DNA of 12,037 nucleotides from an uncultured Oscillospiraceae bacterium (GTDB lineage: Bacteria; Bacillota; Clostridia; Oscillospirales; Oscillospiraceae). The notes under the pieces were generated by a model that saw only the letters and a program-made list of their open reading frames with translations, was not told the DNA's origin and did not search any database. Positions 1 to 5,951 of this stretch are shown here, one piece after another. The DNA lies in the NCBI GenBank assembly GCA_934630495.1, contig CAKTVW010000051.1, positions 1 through 12,037 of the forward strand. The letters run 5' to 3'. A program made the position numbers and the translations under genes. Numbering within the stretch: the first letter of the stretch is position 1; each line of letters opens with the position of its first letter.

Positions 1-36
1 GACGGGCGTGAGTTGCTTGTCTTCCGAACTTTTTAG

Positions 37-220
37 CAGTCTGCCAGCGTGCCGAAAAGGGTTTTTCGACACGCTGACTGATTCTTGATTAAAAGATTTA
101 ATCAAGAATCCCGTGTGCTACGCACACTCGCATCGTGCGAAAGCACGCTGCGCCGTCTCATGCAGAATCTGACGCGCCCTTGGCGCTATAAAAAGCTTTT
201 CAAGCTTTTTAACAGATTCT
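37..220. repeat. Block of tandem hairpins (possible mobile/REP-like structured element)
   Basis: No open reading frame is credible here, but inverted repeats follow one another closely. CAGCGTG (45-51) pairs with CACGCTG (70-76), with an inner CGAAAA/TTTTCG stem and an outer CAGT/ACTG. A perfect 14-bp stem pairs 80-93 with 97-110. GTGTGC/GCACAC pairs 113-118 with 122-127. CGCA-CGTGC/GCACG-TGCG (129-152) closes on a GAAA tetraloop with one mismatch. AGAATCTG (164-171) pairs with CAGATTCT (213-220) and encloses two further hairpins (174-186 and 190-210), giving a three-way junction. These are direct readings. That the block is a dispersed intergenic element, such as a MITE or REP-like unit, is inference. 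Bases 1-36 show nothing recognisable. Confidence 0.6.
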
Positions 221-222
221 AG

Positions 223-228
223 TATAAT
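223..228 (+). promoter_or_regulatory. Possible -10 box of the candidate small RNA
   Basis: A perfect TATAAT hexamer lies just right of the hairpin block. The best -35 match at 16-19 bp spacing is poor (TTCAAG at 199-204, 18 bp), so the assignment rests on the -10 alone. Confidence 0.3.
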
Positions 229-373
229 ACGAATGCCGAATGAAAATCGATAATTCTTATCGGATATTCGTTTCAAAAATCTCTCCGAGCATTCGCAAGA
301 TCATTTCCGTATGATCTTTCATACGCAGACAAAGAATGGAGCAAGCCGCGCGCTGCGGTTTGCTCCATTTTTC
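229..373 (+). ncRNA. Candidate small structured RNA
   Basis: TATAAT at 223-228 could be a -10 box, but no good -35 is visible. A strong plus-oriented terminator follows at 335-373, with no plus-strand gene between. The segment folds into nested stems: CGAATGC (230-236) with GCATTCG (289-295), enclosing CGAAT/ATTCG (237-241 with 266-270) and CGATAA/TTATCG (248-253 with 257-262). Next come two mutually exclusive hairpins, 297-304 with 311-318 and 308-314 with 319-325. A promoter-like box, compact folding and a terminator fit a small RNA of about 140 nt. No known RNA family was recognised, and transcription is not shown by the sequence. Confidence 0.35.
335..373 (+). terminator. Intrinsic terminator, best on plus strand
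   Basis: A 15-bp stem (335-349 with 355-369, one G-U pair) closes on loop GCGCT and is followed by TTTC. With the final stem Ts this gives a five-T run on the plus strand. Read on the minus strand the stem is followed by CTTTGTC, a weaker tract. It could therefore also stop the nag operon, whose last stop codon is about 95 nt upstream on that strand. Confidence 0.7.
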
Positions 374-407
374 TGCCCCTGCAAGACAACCGGAAATGAT
401 GCACAAT

Positions 408-463
408 AACTTCATGCACCGATATTTGCGCATTTTCGTTGTGCGGTGCTCATGTATGAAGTT
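408..463. other. Inverted repeat directly after nagA
   Basis: AACTTCAT (408-415) pairs with ATGAAGTT (456-463), and GCACCG (416-421) pairs with CGGTGC (444-449). The stem has a 6-nt one-sided bulge (450-455) and a 22-nt loop. It begins at the base next to the nagA stop codon. It lacks a U-tract, so it is more likely a 3'-end stabilising or processing structure than a terminator. Confidence 0.5.
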
Positions 464-1594
464 TTATACCGGGGGAAGCCGCTCCCCGTTGAGGTAGACG
501 GCCAGCCGTCGGAATTTTTCATCGCAGATCACAAAATCCGCAAATTTCCCGTCCGAGATCGAACCGACCTCTTTTTCCGCACCGATGGCACAGGCGGGAT
601 TCCATGTGGCGGCGCGGATCGCATCCGGTGCGGGGATGCAGAATGCAATGGCATTTTGCATACACCGGTACAAATTTGCGGCGGCTCCGGCCAGCGTCCC
701 GTCCGCCAGCTTGGCCACATTCTCCCGAAGGTACACGGTCTGACCGGCCAGCATATAGGCTCCGTCGGGCATACCGCAGCAGCGCAGTGCGTCGGAAACA
801 AGGATCATGCGCTCCGGACCGAAAATCCGAAATGCCAAGCGAATCATTGCCGGATGGACATGCATCCCGTCGCAAATCACCTCGGCACGCACCTTCCCGG
901 ACTCCGCCGCTGCAGCAATGACACCCGGCATCCTGTGATGCAGGGGAGGCATCGCGTTATATAAATGCGTCAGATGCGTTACGCCTGCGGCAATGGCGGC
1001 CTTTGCTTCATCATAGGATGCGTCGGTATGCGCAATGGAAACCGTGCAGTCCCGGCAGGCCTGCCGGATGAAGTCGGCGGCACCCTCCAGCTCCGGCGCC
1101 AGGTCTACAATACGGATCAATCCCTCGCCGGCATCGTACAGCTCCTTAAAAGCCGAATAGTCCGGCAGACGCAGATACGCTTCGTTTTGCGCGCCCTTTT
1201 TCTTTGCGGAGAAGAAAGGCCCCTCCATGTGAACACCCAGCAGACGCGAGGCGCCTGCTGGAGCCTCTTTTTTGATGCGCAGTCCGACGGACAGCGCCTT
1301 TCCGATTGCTTCATAGGGAAGCGTCAGCGTGGCGGGAGCAAAGGAAGTCACGCCGTTTGCCGCAAGATAGCGCGCCATACGCAGTGTGCCGTCATAGTCA
1401 CCGTCGGAAAAATCGGCGCCGGAGTTTCCGTGATTGTGTACGTCGATCAGGCCGGGGATGACATAGGCACCGCGGAGATCCACCGCACCCTCCGCTTCCT
1501 TCAAAACGTTTGCGAATCTCCCGTTTTCCGTGGAAAAGCCGCCGCGGCGGAAAGAAAAATCCTCGCAAAAGAGCATTGCGTTTTTATAGTTCAT
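464..1594 (-). CDS. nagA: N-acetylglucosamine-6-phosphate deacetylase
   Basis: NagA removes the acetyl group from GlcNAc-6-phosphate in the cytoplasm, giving glucosamine-6-phosphate and acetate. The 376-residue length is normal (E. coli 382). Amidohydrolase-fold motifs are in order: PGLIDVHNHG with His53/His55, HMEGPFF with metal ligand Glu124, SIAHTDA with His189, THLTHLYNAMP with His210, ICDGMHVHP with His245/His247, and LVSDAL with catalytic Asp268. The usual GTLAGS near the C-terminus reads GTLAGA, a mild deviation. The start is an ATG overlapping the upstream stop in an ATGA junction, after an AGAGGT ribosome binding site, so translation is probably coupled. It is the last gene of the PTS operon. 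GalNAc-6-phosphate deacetylases (AgaA) are homologous, but the nearby nagB favours GlcNAc. Confidence 0.95.
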   Translation of the reverse strand: MNYKNAMLFCEDFSFRRGGFSTENGRFANVLKEAEGAVDLRGAYVIPGLIDVHNHGNSGADFSDGDYDGTLRMARYLAANGVTSFAPATLTLPYEAIGKALSVGLRIKKEAPAGASRLLGVHMEGPFFSAKKKGAQNEAYLRLPDYSAFKELYDAGEGLIRIVDLAPELEGAADFIRQACRDCTVSIAHTDASYDEAKAAIAAGVTHLTHLYNAMPPLHHRMPGVIAAAAESGKVRAEVICDGMHVHPAMIRLAFRIFGPERMILVSDALRCCGMPDGAYMLAGQTVYLRENVAKLADGTLAGAAANLYRCMQNAIAFCIPAPDAIRAATWNPACAIGAEKEVGSISDGKFADFVICDEKFRRLAVYLNGERLPPV

Positions 1595-1878
1595 TTTGAT
1601 ACCTCTGAGGAACGCTTTTCAAATTCTTTCTGCATGATCGCGCTGTATTCCCGAAAGACTGCTTCGATCACTGCCGGGTCAGTCACAAGGCGGAGAGCCG
1701 CACGCTGCGCATCACCGGAATCGACCGCGAAGACCAACGCCTGATTTTTCTGCACACTCGGCACCTCATCCGCAGGGGAAAGAACCGCATATTGCCGTGC
1801 CCCGAGCCGGATGCCGGCAACCTGCTCGAAGCGAAGCTCCTTACCGTCGGCGCTCAGGAGCGCAACAGTGTCATTCAT
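1591..1878 (-). CDS. Small DUF1292-like protein
   Basis: This 95-residue soluble protein has no signal peptide or membrane segment. The N-terminal half alternates short strands in the order 'LLSADGKELRFEQV', a YAVLSP segment, then QALVFAV, and ends with a helical region (VIEAVFREYSAIMQ). That order, with GKE followed by YAVL and a terminal helix, resembles the DUF1292 (YrzB-like) family of small Firmicutes proteins of unknown function. The match is from memory of the family pattern. It overlaps the regulator upstream by 8 nt and nagA downstream by 4 nt, with a GGGAGG ribosome binding site 6 nt before ATG, so it is clearly translated with them. No function is proposed. Confidence 0.8.
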   Translation of the reverse strand: MNDTVALLSADGKELRFEQVAGIRLGARQYAVLSPADEVPSVQKNQALVFAVDSGDAQRAALRLVTDPAVIEAVFREYSAIMQKEFEKRSSEVSK

Positions 1879-2749
1879 ATGGGCCTCCCGTATTTACCAC
1901 ATTTGTTCTCTGCATGATCTGCGTGTACTTTTTATGATCTGTATTGATCAGTGCGGTAAAGAGGATATCGATCAGGTTAAGCGTTGAGATACGGCTGGAC
2001 ATTCCGCCCAGTCGATCCCATGACTCGCTTGCCTGCACGAACAGATTGTACCGACAGATCCCGCAGAGCGTGCTGTCCGCCATAGAGGTCAGCGCGACCG
2101 TTGCGATATTTCTGGCGACAAGCTCCTTTGCCACGCTGATAACGGCCTCCGTTTCGCCGGTATAGGAAATTATGATCGCCAGCGTGCCCTCCCGGAAGGC
2201 CCGGGCATTCATCAACATGCAGCTGCGTTCCCCGTATGCCGTGGAGGAGATCCCGAGACGCATACACTTGAGCTGTGCGTCCATGGCGACCACATTCGAC
2301 GGGCCGCAGCCATAAAAGTCGATATTCGTGGCGTTTTTCATCAAATTGATGACATCCATTATGACGTCGGGCGGGTTCAGCGTGCTCGTGTCAATAATGG
2401 ATTTTGCGTTCTGGTCCGAGACCTTGTTGATGATGTCATTGATTGTGTCATATCGGTCGACCGGGGACTGCGCACCCTGCAGAATGTTCATGTGGGAGTA
2501 GCTGGCGATCTCTGCGGAAAGCCGCAGACGGAAGTCTGTATAGCTTTCGATGCCGAGCTTGCGGCAAAGGCGCTTCACCGTGGTCGACGAGGTGAAGGTG
2601 CGCTCTCCCATCTCCACGATCCCCATATTCGTGACGCTTTGCAGATTGTTGAAAATATACTCCACAATATGACGCTCAGACGGCGACAGGTCTTTGACCT
2701 GCCGCATGGTCGTAAGCAAGCTTGCATTCGCTGCTCTCTGCGCCGCCAT
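1871..2749 (-). CDS. RpiR-family transcriptional regulator (HTH + SIS)
   Basis: The 292 residues have the RpiR layout. An N-terminal helix-turn-helix domain spans about residues 15-85 (LSPSERHIVEYI, then TSSTTVKRLCRKLG as the recognition part). A SIS phosphosugar-binding domain spans about 140-245 (FYGCGPSNVVAMDAQ and IIISYTGETEAVISVAKEL). Family members sense a phosphorylated sugar and repress or activate catabolic operons. Lying inside the amino-sugar PTS operon, this one most likely controls it in response to GlcNAc-6-P or glucosamine-6-P (inference). Its ATG overlaps the HPr stop in a TGATG junction, so it is coupled to the PTS genes and probably autoregulated. Confidence 0.92.
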   Translation of the reverse strand: MAAQRAANASLLTTMRQVKDLSPSERHIVEYIFNNLQSVTNMGIVEMGERTFTSSTTVKRLCRKLGIESYTDFRLRLSAEIASYSHMNILQGAQSPVDRYDTINDIINKVSDQNAKSIIDTSTLNPPDVIMDVINLMKNATNIDFYGCGPSNVVAMDAQLKCMRLGISSTAYGERSCMLMNARAFREGTLAIIISYTGETEAVISVAKELVARNIATVALTSMADSTLCGICRYNLFVQASESWDRLGGMSSRISTLNLIDILFTALINTDHKKYTQIMQRTNVVNTGGPYE

Positions 2750-3012
2750 CAGAGCTTTTCTGCCTCAAAGATACCGCGGATCGTGTCCGCAATTTCCTGC
2801 TCCTTTTCGCCCTCGACGGTCACGGTAATTGTCTCACCCTGCTTGACCTGCAGAGCCATGACCGCAAACATTCGCTTTGCATCGGCGCTTTTTTCACCAT
2901 GGTGTATGGTGATTTTCGCGCTCTTATAGGGATTAACGGCTTTCACTACAAGACCTACGGGACGCGCGTGCAGACCCATTGCATCATGGATCAGATAGTC
3001 AAACGTAACCAT
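2749..3012 (-). CDS. Phosphocarrier protein HPr, lacking regulatory Ser46
   Basis: HPr carries phosphate from enzyme I to IIA proteins. The 87-residue length is typical. The active-site motif GLHARP is intact with His15 and Arg17, so phosphotransfer should work. The region that normally reads LKSIMGVM or AKSLFKL, whose Ser46 is phosphorylated by HPr kinase in Firmicutes, reads AKRMFAVMAL here, placing Arg47 at that site after a one-residue insertion. This HPr should therefore not be controlled by HPr kinase nor form the usual P-Ser-HPr/CcpA complex. The start ATG follows an AAGGAG site. It lies between the helical membrane protein (13-nt gap) and the regulator (TGATG overlap). Confidence 0.93.
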   Translation of the reverse strand: MVTFDYLIHDAMGLHARPVGLVVKAVNPYKSAKITIHHGEKSADAKRMFAVMALQVKQGETITVTVEGEKEQEIADTIRGIFEAEKL

Positions 3013-3025
3013 AACAAGACTCCTT

Positions 3026-3751
3026 TTATTTTCTTTCGAGAATCGAGGGATTCTCCATTGCTTCTTCGATTATCGCGTCGTACCAGGTGCCGTGCAGATT
3101 CTTTGCGGCGCGGGAGAGATAGGTATGCATCAGATCGGCATCTTCCTTGAAATATGCGAGCTTAGCGATGCGAAACTGTGTAATGCCGCGCATAATATCG
3201 TTTTTTGTGTGCGAGGCTCTGCCGATCAGCTTTGGGATCAAAGCGGTATTATGATCGATATAGATGCCGAAGATCAGATCCGCTTCGCTGAGGATTTCGG
3301 CATAGGGGGCAATCTTGTCAGCCTTCATCTGCCTGAGAAAAGCTTTCAGGCTGTCGCGGCTGGCCTTTGCCTCCGCGTAATTACCGGCGGCGGCGTAGTA
3401 GGAAAGCCGTTTTTGATAAAATTCCAGCTTGTCGCGCGGCTCCAGACGCATACGGTCCAGTGCTTTGATTGTTTCCGCCGCTTTTGCATCCTCGCCGAGC
3501 GCCATATAGGCATCCAGCTTCCAAAGCGTCAGGATCGGTTTCCGGAAGATCAGCTTCAGCTTTCTGTTATGCTCGAGGCGCTCCGCGCAGAGCGCCGGGT
3601 CTGTCTGCAAAAGTCGGACAATCGTCTGCGCGGCATGATCGCGCAGTCCCGCCTGCAGGCGAAGCAGGAGGAAGATCAACACGGCCATTGCCGCAAAAGC
3701 AGCGGCCCAATACCAGTATGCAGAGAACCAAGCGCCGATTGATGAAAGCAT
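3026..3751 (-). CDS. Membrane-anchored helical-repeat protein of unknown function
   Basis: This 241-residue protein is not recognised. Residues about 13-31 form one hydrophobic membrane helix (YWAAAFAAMAVLIFLLL). It is followed by basic residues, suggesting the long C-terminal part is cytoplasmic. That part (about 35-241) is almost wholly amphipathic helix with TPR-like pairs, for example LDAYMALGEDAKAAETIKAL and YYAAAGNYAEAKASRDSL, so it is probably a protein-binding scaffold. A GGGAGG site precedes ATG. It sits between IIA (30-nt gap) and HPr (13-nt gap), the two soluble partners of the phosphorelay. Tethering or sensing PTS components is a guess from context only. Confidence 0.85.
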   Translation of the reverse strand: MLSSIGAWFSAYWYWAAAFAAMAVLIFLLLRLQAGLRDHAAQTIVRLLQTDPALCAERLEHNRKLKLIFRKPILTLWKLDAYMALGEDAKAAETIKALDRMRLEPRDKLEFYQKRLSYYAAAGNYAEAKASRDSLKAFLRQMKADKIAPYAEILSEADLIFGIYIDHNTALIPKLIGRASHTKNDIMRGITQFRIAKLAYFKEDADLMHTYLSRAAKNLHGTWYDAIIEEAMENPSILERK

Positions 3752-3781
3752 AGGATTCGACCTCCCGTGGGTTAGCTTGTG

Positions 3782-4174
3782 TTATTGCTCCGGCTGGGGG
3801 AACTGCATGATGGACTGCTTTGCCACGTCGCAGGCCATGGAGGCCAGCTCTGCGGGCAGCATGTCCAGATTGAAGGTCATTTCTGTGTAGGCTGCGATGT
3901 TCAAGCCGGCGACACAGCAATAGTCCGGATGGCTGAGACAAATGGTTGCCGCTTCGCGGAAAGGAGAGCCGCCTGCGAGGTCACAACAAAATAATACACC
4001 ATTTTCACCAGTTTGCGCCAGTGTTTCCTGAATTTTATTTCGAAGAATTTCAAGATCGTCCAGCTCATTGAAGTCAATGTAGAAGTAATCCTGCTGCTCG
4101 CCGATCAGCATACCGAGATTTCTTTTGACGGCGCTGCCATAGCCGCCGTGACCGAGAATGACTACTTTCGTCAT
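3782..4174 (-). CDS. PTS IIA component, mannose family
   Basis: IIA takes phosphate from HPr and passes it to IIB. The 130-residue protein has the mannose-family fold markers: VVILGHGGYG at the N-terminus with active-site His9 (His10 of E. coli ManX), LFCCDLAGGSPF at about 85-97, and VAGLNIAAYTE further on. The start was placed at 4174 because an AAAGGAG site lies 7 nt upstream and family members begin right before this strand. An in-frame extension to 4252 would run through a GC hairpin and adds 26 residues unlike the family. Here IIA is a separate polypeptide, unlike the IIAB fusion of E. coli. Confidence 0.93.
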   Translation of the reverse strand: MTKVVILGHGGYGSAVKRNLGMLIGEQQDYFYIDFNELDDLEILRNKIQETLAQTGENGVLFCCDLAGGSPFREAATICLSHPDYCCVAGLNIAAYTEMTFNLDMLPAELASMACDVAKQSIMQFPQPEQ

Positions 4175-4224
4175 ATAAAAAGCTCCTTTCCCTGTCGGGT
4201 GTTTTTCAGAGAGATATATTGCAA

Positions 4225-4247
4225 GACCACCGGGGGCGCCGGTGGTC
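4225..4247. other. GC hairpin in operon, between SIS gene and IIA
   Basis: GACCACCGG pairs perfectly with CCGGTGGTC over 9 bp around loop GGGCG. It is the second of two hairpins in the 140-nt gap between the SIS gene stop and the IIA start (order on the minus strand). No U-tract follows on that strand, so it is probably an RNA stability or processing element. Confidence 0.55.
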
Positions 4248-4267
4248 ATCATTTTCCGTGGAATGGG

Positions 4268-4295
4268 GCCTGCCGCCGCCGTGGCGGCGGCAGGC
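4268..4295. other. Very strong GC hairpin after the SIS gene
   Basis: GCCTGCCGCCGCC pairs perfectly with GGCGGCGGCAGGC, 13 bp with almost no loop, starting about 20 nt after the SIS gene stop codon. It is not followed by Ts on either strand, so it is not a classical terminator. It could protect the upstream IIB-IIC-IID-SIS message end or attenuate readthrough. Confidence 0.6.
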
Positions 4296-4314
4296 AGGGG
4301 GAGATGGAGAGAGA

Positions 4315-5076
4315 TTACATGTTGGAATTTTTGAAAACGAGATCGCGATAGGAGGCATAGACCTCGTGCATATATTCCTTGGGGATTTCCACCACATTCG
4401 GGGAAACAAAGATGTACATCTTGTGGCCGAGCTTTTCAAGGAGAAGCGCGGCCTCGGAGGCGATGGACTGCGCGACGGTAATGGCGGCGACCGTGGAGGA
4501 AGCGCCGACCTTCTGATAGTAGCCGGGAATTGTGACCAGTGCGTCCTCCAGCGGGCAGCAATTGTCGATAAGGATATCCGCCAGATCACCCAGCTTTTTG
4601 CCGCTGGAATGGGTAGCAGTCGCCTTTGCATAGTTCTCGCCGCTTGTGATGACGATTATCTTCAGGCCCCGTTCCTTGGCATACATTGCAGCCTCGATCG
4701 GAGCTGCATTCAGGCCGCCATGAGAGAACACGATCATGGCTTCGCCTTCCTGGAAGTGATAGCTCTGCAGGAAATTGGCAATGTAGCCCTCCTGACGCTC
4801 AATCCAAAGCAGCTCTCTCGCGCCGCCCGGGCCGATCACGTTGTTCCACATCAGGCGGGGATCCATACAGGGATGCCAGCCGACAACGCCGCCATAGCGC
4901 GGGAATACATCCTGAACAGGCAGGACCGAGTGACCGCTGCCAAACAGATGCACAAGCTTTCCGGAGGAAATTGTCTTTGCGCAAAGCTCAGCGGCAGCAA
5001 GAATGTTTGCACCCTGCGTCTCGTCGATCTTTGCAATTACTTTTCCAATACCTTCCGTGTAATGAAGATTACTCAT
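4315..5076 (-). CDS. SIS-domain phosphosugar-binding protein (UPF0309-like)
   Basis: The 253 residues match the UPF0309/COG4821 pattern of SIS phosphosugar-binding proteins. LVHLFGSGHS (41-50) is the first sugar-phosphate loop, and ERQEGYIANFL (93-103) and IVFSHGGLNAAPIE (115-128) form the second. SSGKKLGDLADILIDN (157-172) and VGASSTVAA (190-198) follow. The second loop usually reads SNSGRN; here it is SHGGLN, replacing one conserved Ser by Gly. The enzymatic role of this family is unsettled. By context it binds or interconverts an amino-sugar phosphate made by the PTS. ATG follows AAAGGA; IID ends 30 nt upstream. It differs from MurQ and from NagB, which is encoded separately. Confidence 0.88.
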   Translation of the reverse strand: MSNLHYTEGIGKVIAKIDETQGANILAAAELCAKTISSGKLVHLFGSGHSVLPVQDVFPRYGGVVGWHPCMDPRLMWNNVIGPGGARELLWIERQEGYIANFLQSYHFQEGEAMIVFSHGGLNAAPIEAAMYAKERGLKIIVITSGENYAKATATHSSGKKLGDLADILIDNCCPLEDALVTIPGYYQKVGASSTVAAITVAQSIASEAALLLEKLGHKMYIFVSPNVVEIPKEYMHEVYASYRDLVFKNSNM

Positions 5077-5106
5077 GGTAGATGTCCTTTCTAAAATGAG
5101 ATAAAA

Positions 5107-5949
5107 TTAATATACACCGCAGAGATAACCGAGTCCGGTAAGGATCAGAGCGAGTACGAAGATCAGCCCCATAACGGCGAGAGGAGACCATTTTTTCTTT
5201 GCATACAGGCGATAGATGAAGAAGGTCAGACCCAGACCGAGCAGATTGGGGAAAATCTGGTTGATCAGCGCGTTCAGGTCGATGGCTGCCGTCTCACCGC
5301 CGGGAGGCGTAATCATAACCGGGACATTGACGACCACATTGGATGCGGTCAATGCGCCAACGACCACAAGACCGAGGACGGTCATAGCGCTGGTCAGCTG
5401 TGTCAGCTTGCCGGAAGCCATGAATCTGTGAACACCTTCCAGACCTGCGTTGTAGCCCAGCTTCCAGAGATGCCAGCTCAGGAACGCGGTGCCGATGGGA
5501 TAGCCGATCATATAGAGCATCGGCCCAATGTAATTAAAGACGCCGCCGAAGTCGGTGATCGCCATGCAGATGGTCAGCAGAAGCGGAATGATCGTTGCGA
5601 CCCACAGCGAGTCGCCGATCGCGGAGGTCGGTCCGATCAGGGCGACCTTAACCGCGCTCATGACCTCGGTGGTGCATTGGCCGTTGACGTTTGCTTCCTC
5701 CATGCCGCAGAAAAGACCGGGGCAGATGGAGCCGACCTGCTGCTCGGTGTTGAACAGGGACAGGCTGCGCTTGTAAGCGTCAATACGGGCTTCCTTGTCG
5801 TTCGCATACAGCTCGGAGATGACGGGTGTCATTGCATGGCCGACGCAGTTGCCTTCGATGGTTTCTGCCTGCTGGGAGGAACCGTGCCAGAAGAACCACA
5901 GCCACCATGCCTTTTTCAGGGTTTTCGGATTCAATTTAATCTCAGCCAT
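5107..5949 (-). CDS. PTS IID component, mannose family
   Basis: IID pairs with IIC in the membrane to form the sugar channel of mannose-type PTS permeases. The 280 residues show the family pattern: LKKAWWLWFFWHGSSQQAE near the start, HAMTPVISELY, a SLFNTEQQVG segment (FNTEP-like), GMEEA, and KVALIGPTSAIGDSLW (GPlAGIGDS-like). The C-terminal half carries hydrophobic helices at about 185-205, 235-250 and 255-280. The ATG lies 2 nt after the IIC stop, and its GAGGAGGT site is inside the IIC 3' end, so IIC and IID are translationally coupled for equal amounts. Confidence 0.94.
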   Translation of the reverse strand: MAEIKLNPKTLKKAWWLWFFWHGSSQQAETIEGNCVGHAMTPVISELYANDKEARIDAYKRSLSLFNTEQQVGSICPGLFCGMEEANVNGQCTTEVMSAVKVALIGPTSAIGDSLWVATIIPLLLTICMAITDFGGVFNYIGPMLYMIGYPIGTAFLSWHLWKLGYNAGLEGVHRFMASGKLTQLTSAMTVLGLVVVGALTASNVVVNVPVMITPPGGETAAIDLNALINQIFPNLLGLGLTFFIYRLYAKKKWSPLAVMGLIFVLALILTGLGYLCGVY

Positions 5950-5951
5950 TG

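Noticed and set aside
37..220. CRISPR-like repeat array
   Set aside because: The repeated units are different palindromes, not one direct repeat with regular spacers, and no cas gene is present.
446..1744. Plus-strand open frames (446-964 and 965-1744) opposite nagA
   Set aside because: They mirror the codon structure of nagA and the DUF1292-like gene, and their translations look like no protein family.
4175..4252. 26-residue N-terminal extension of the IIA protein
   Set aside because: The extension is encoded by the intergenic hairpin, and a clear AAAGGAG site marks the internal ATG where the family's first strand begins.
4219..5094. A 291-codon plus-strand frame opposite the SIS gene
   Set aside because: Antisense shadow; it starts inside a GC hairpin and has no initiation signals.
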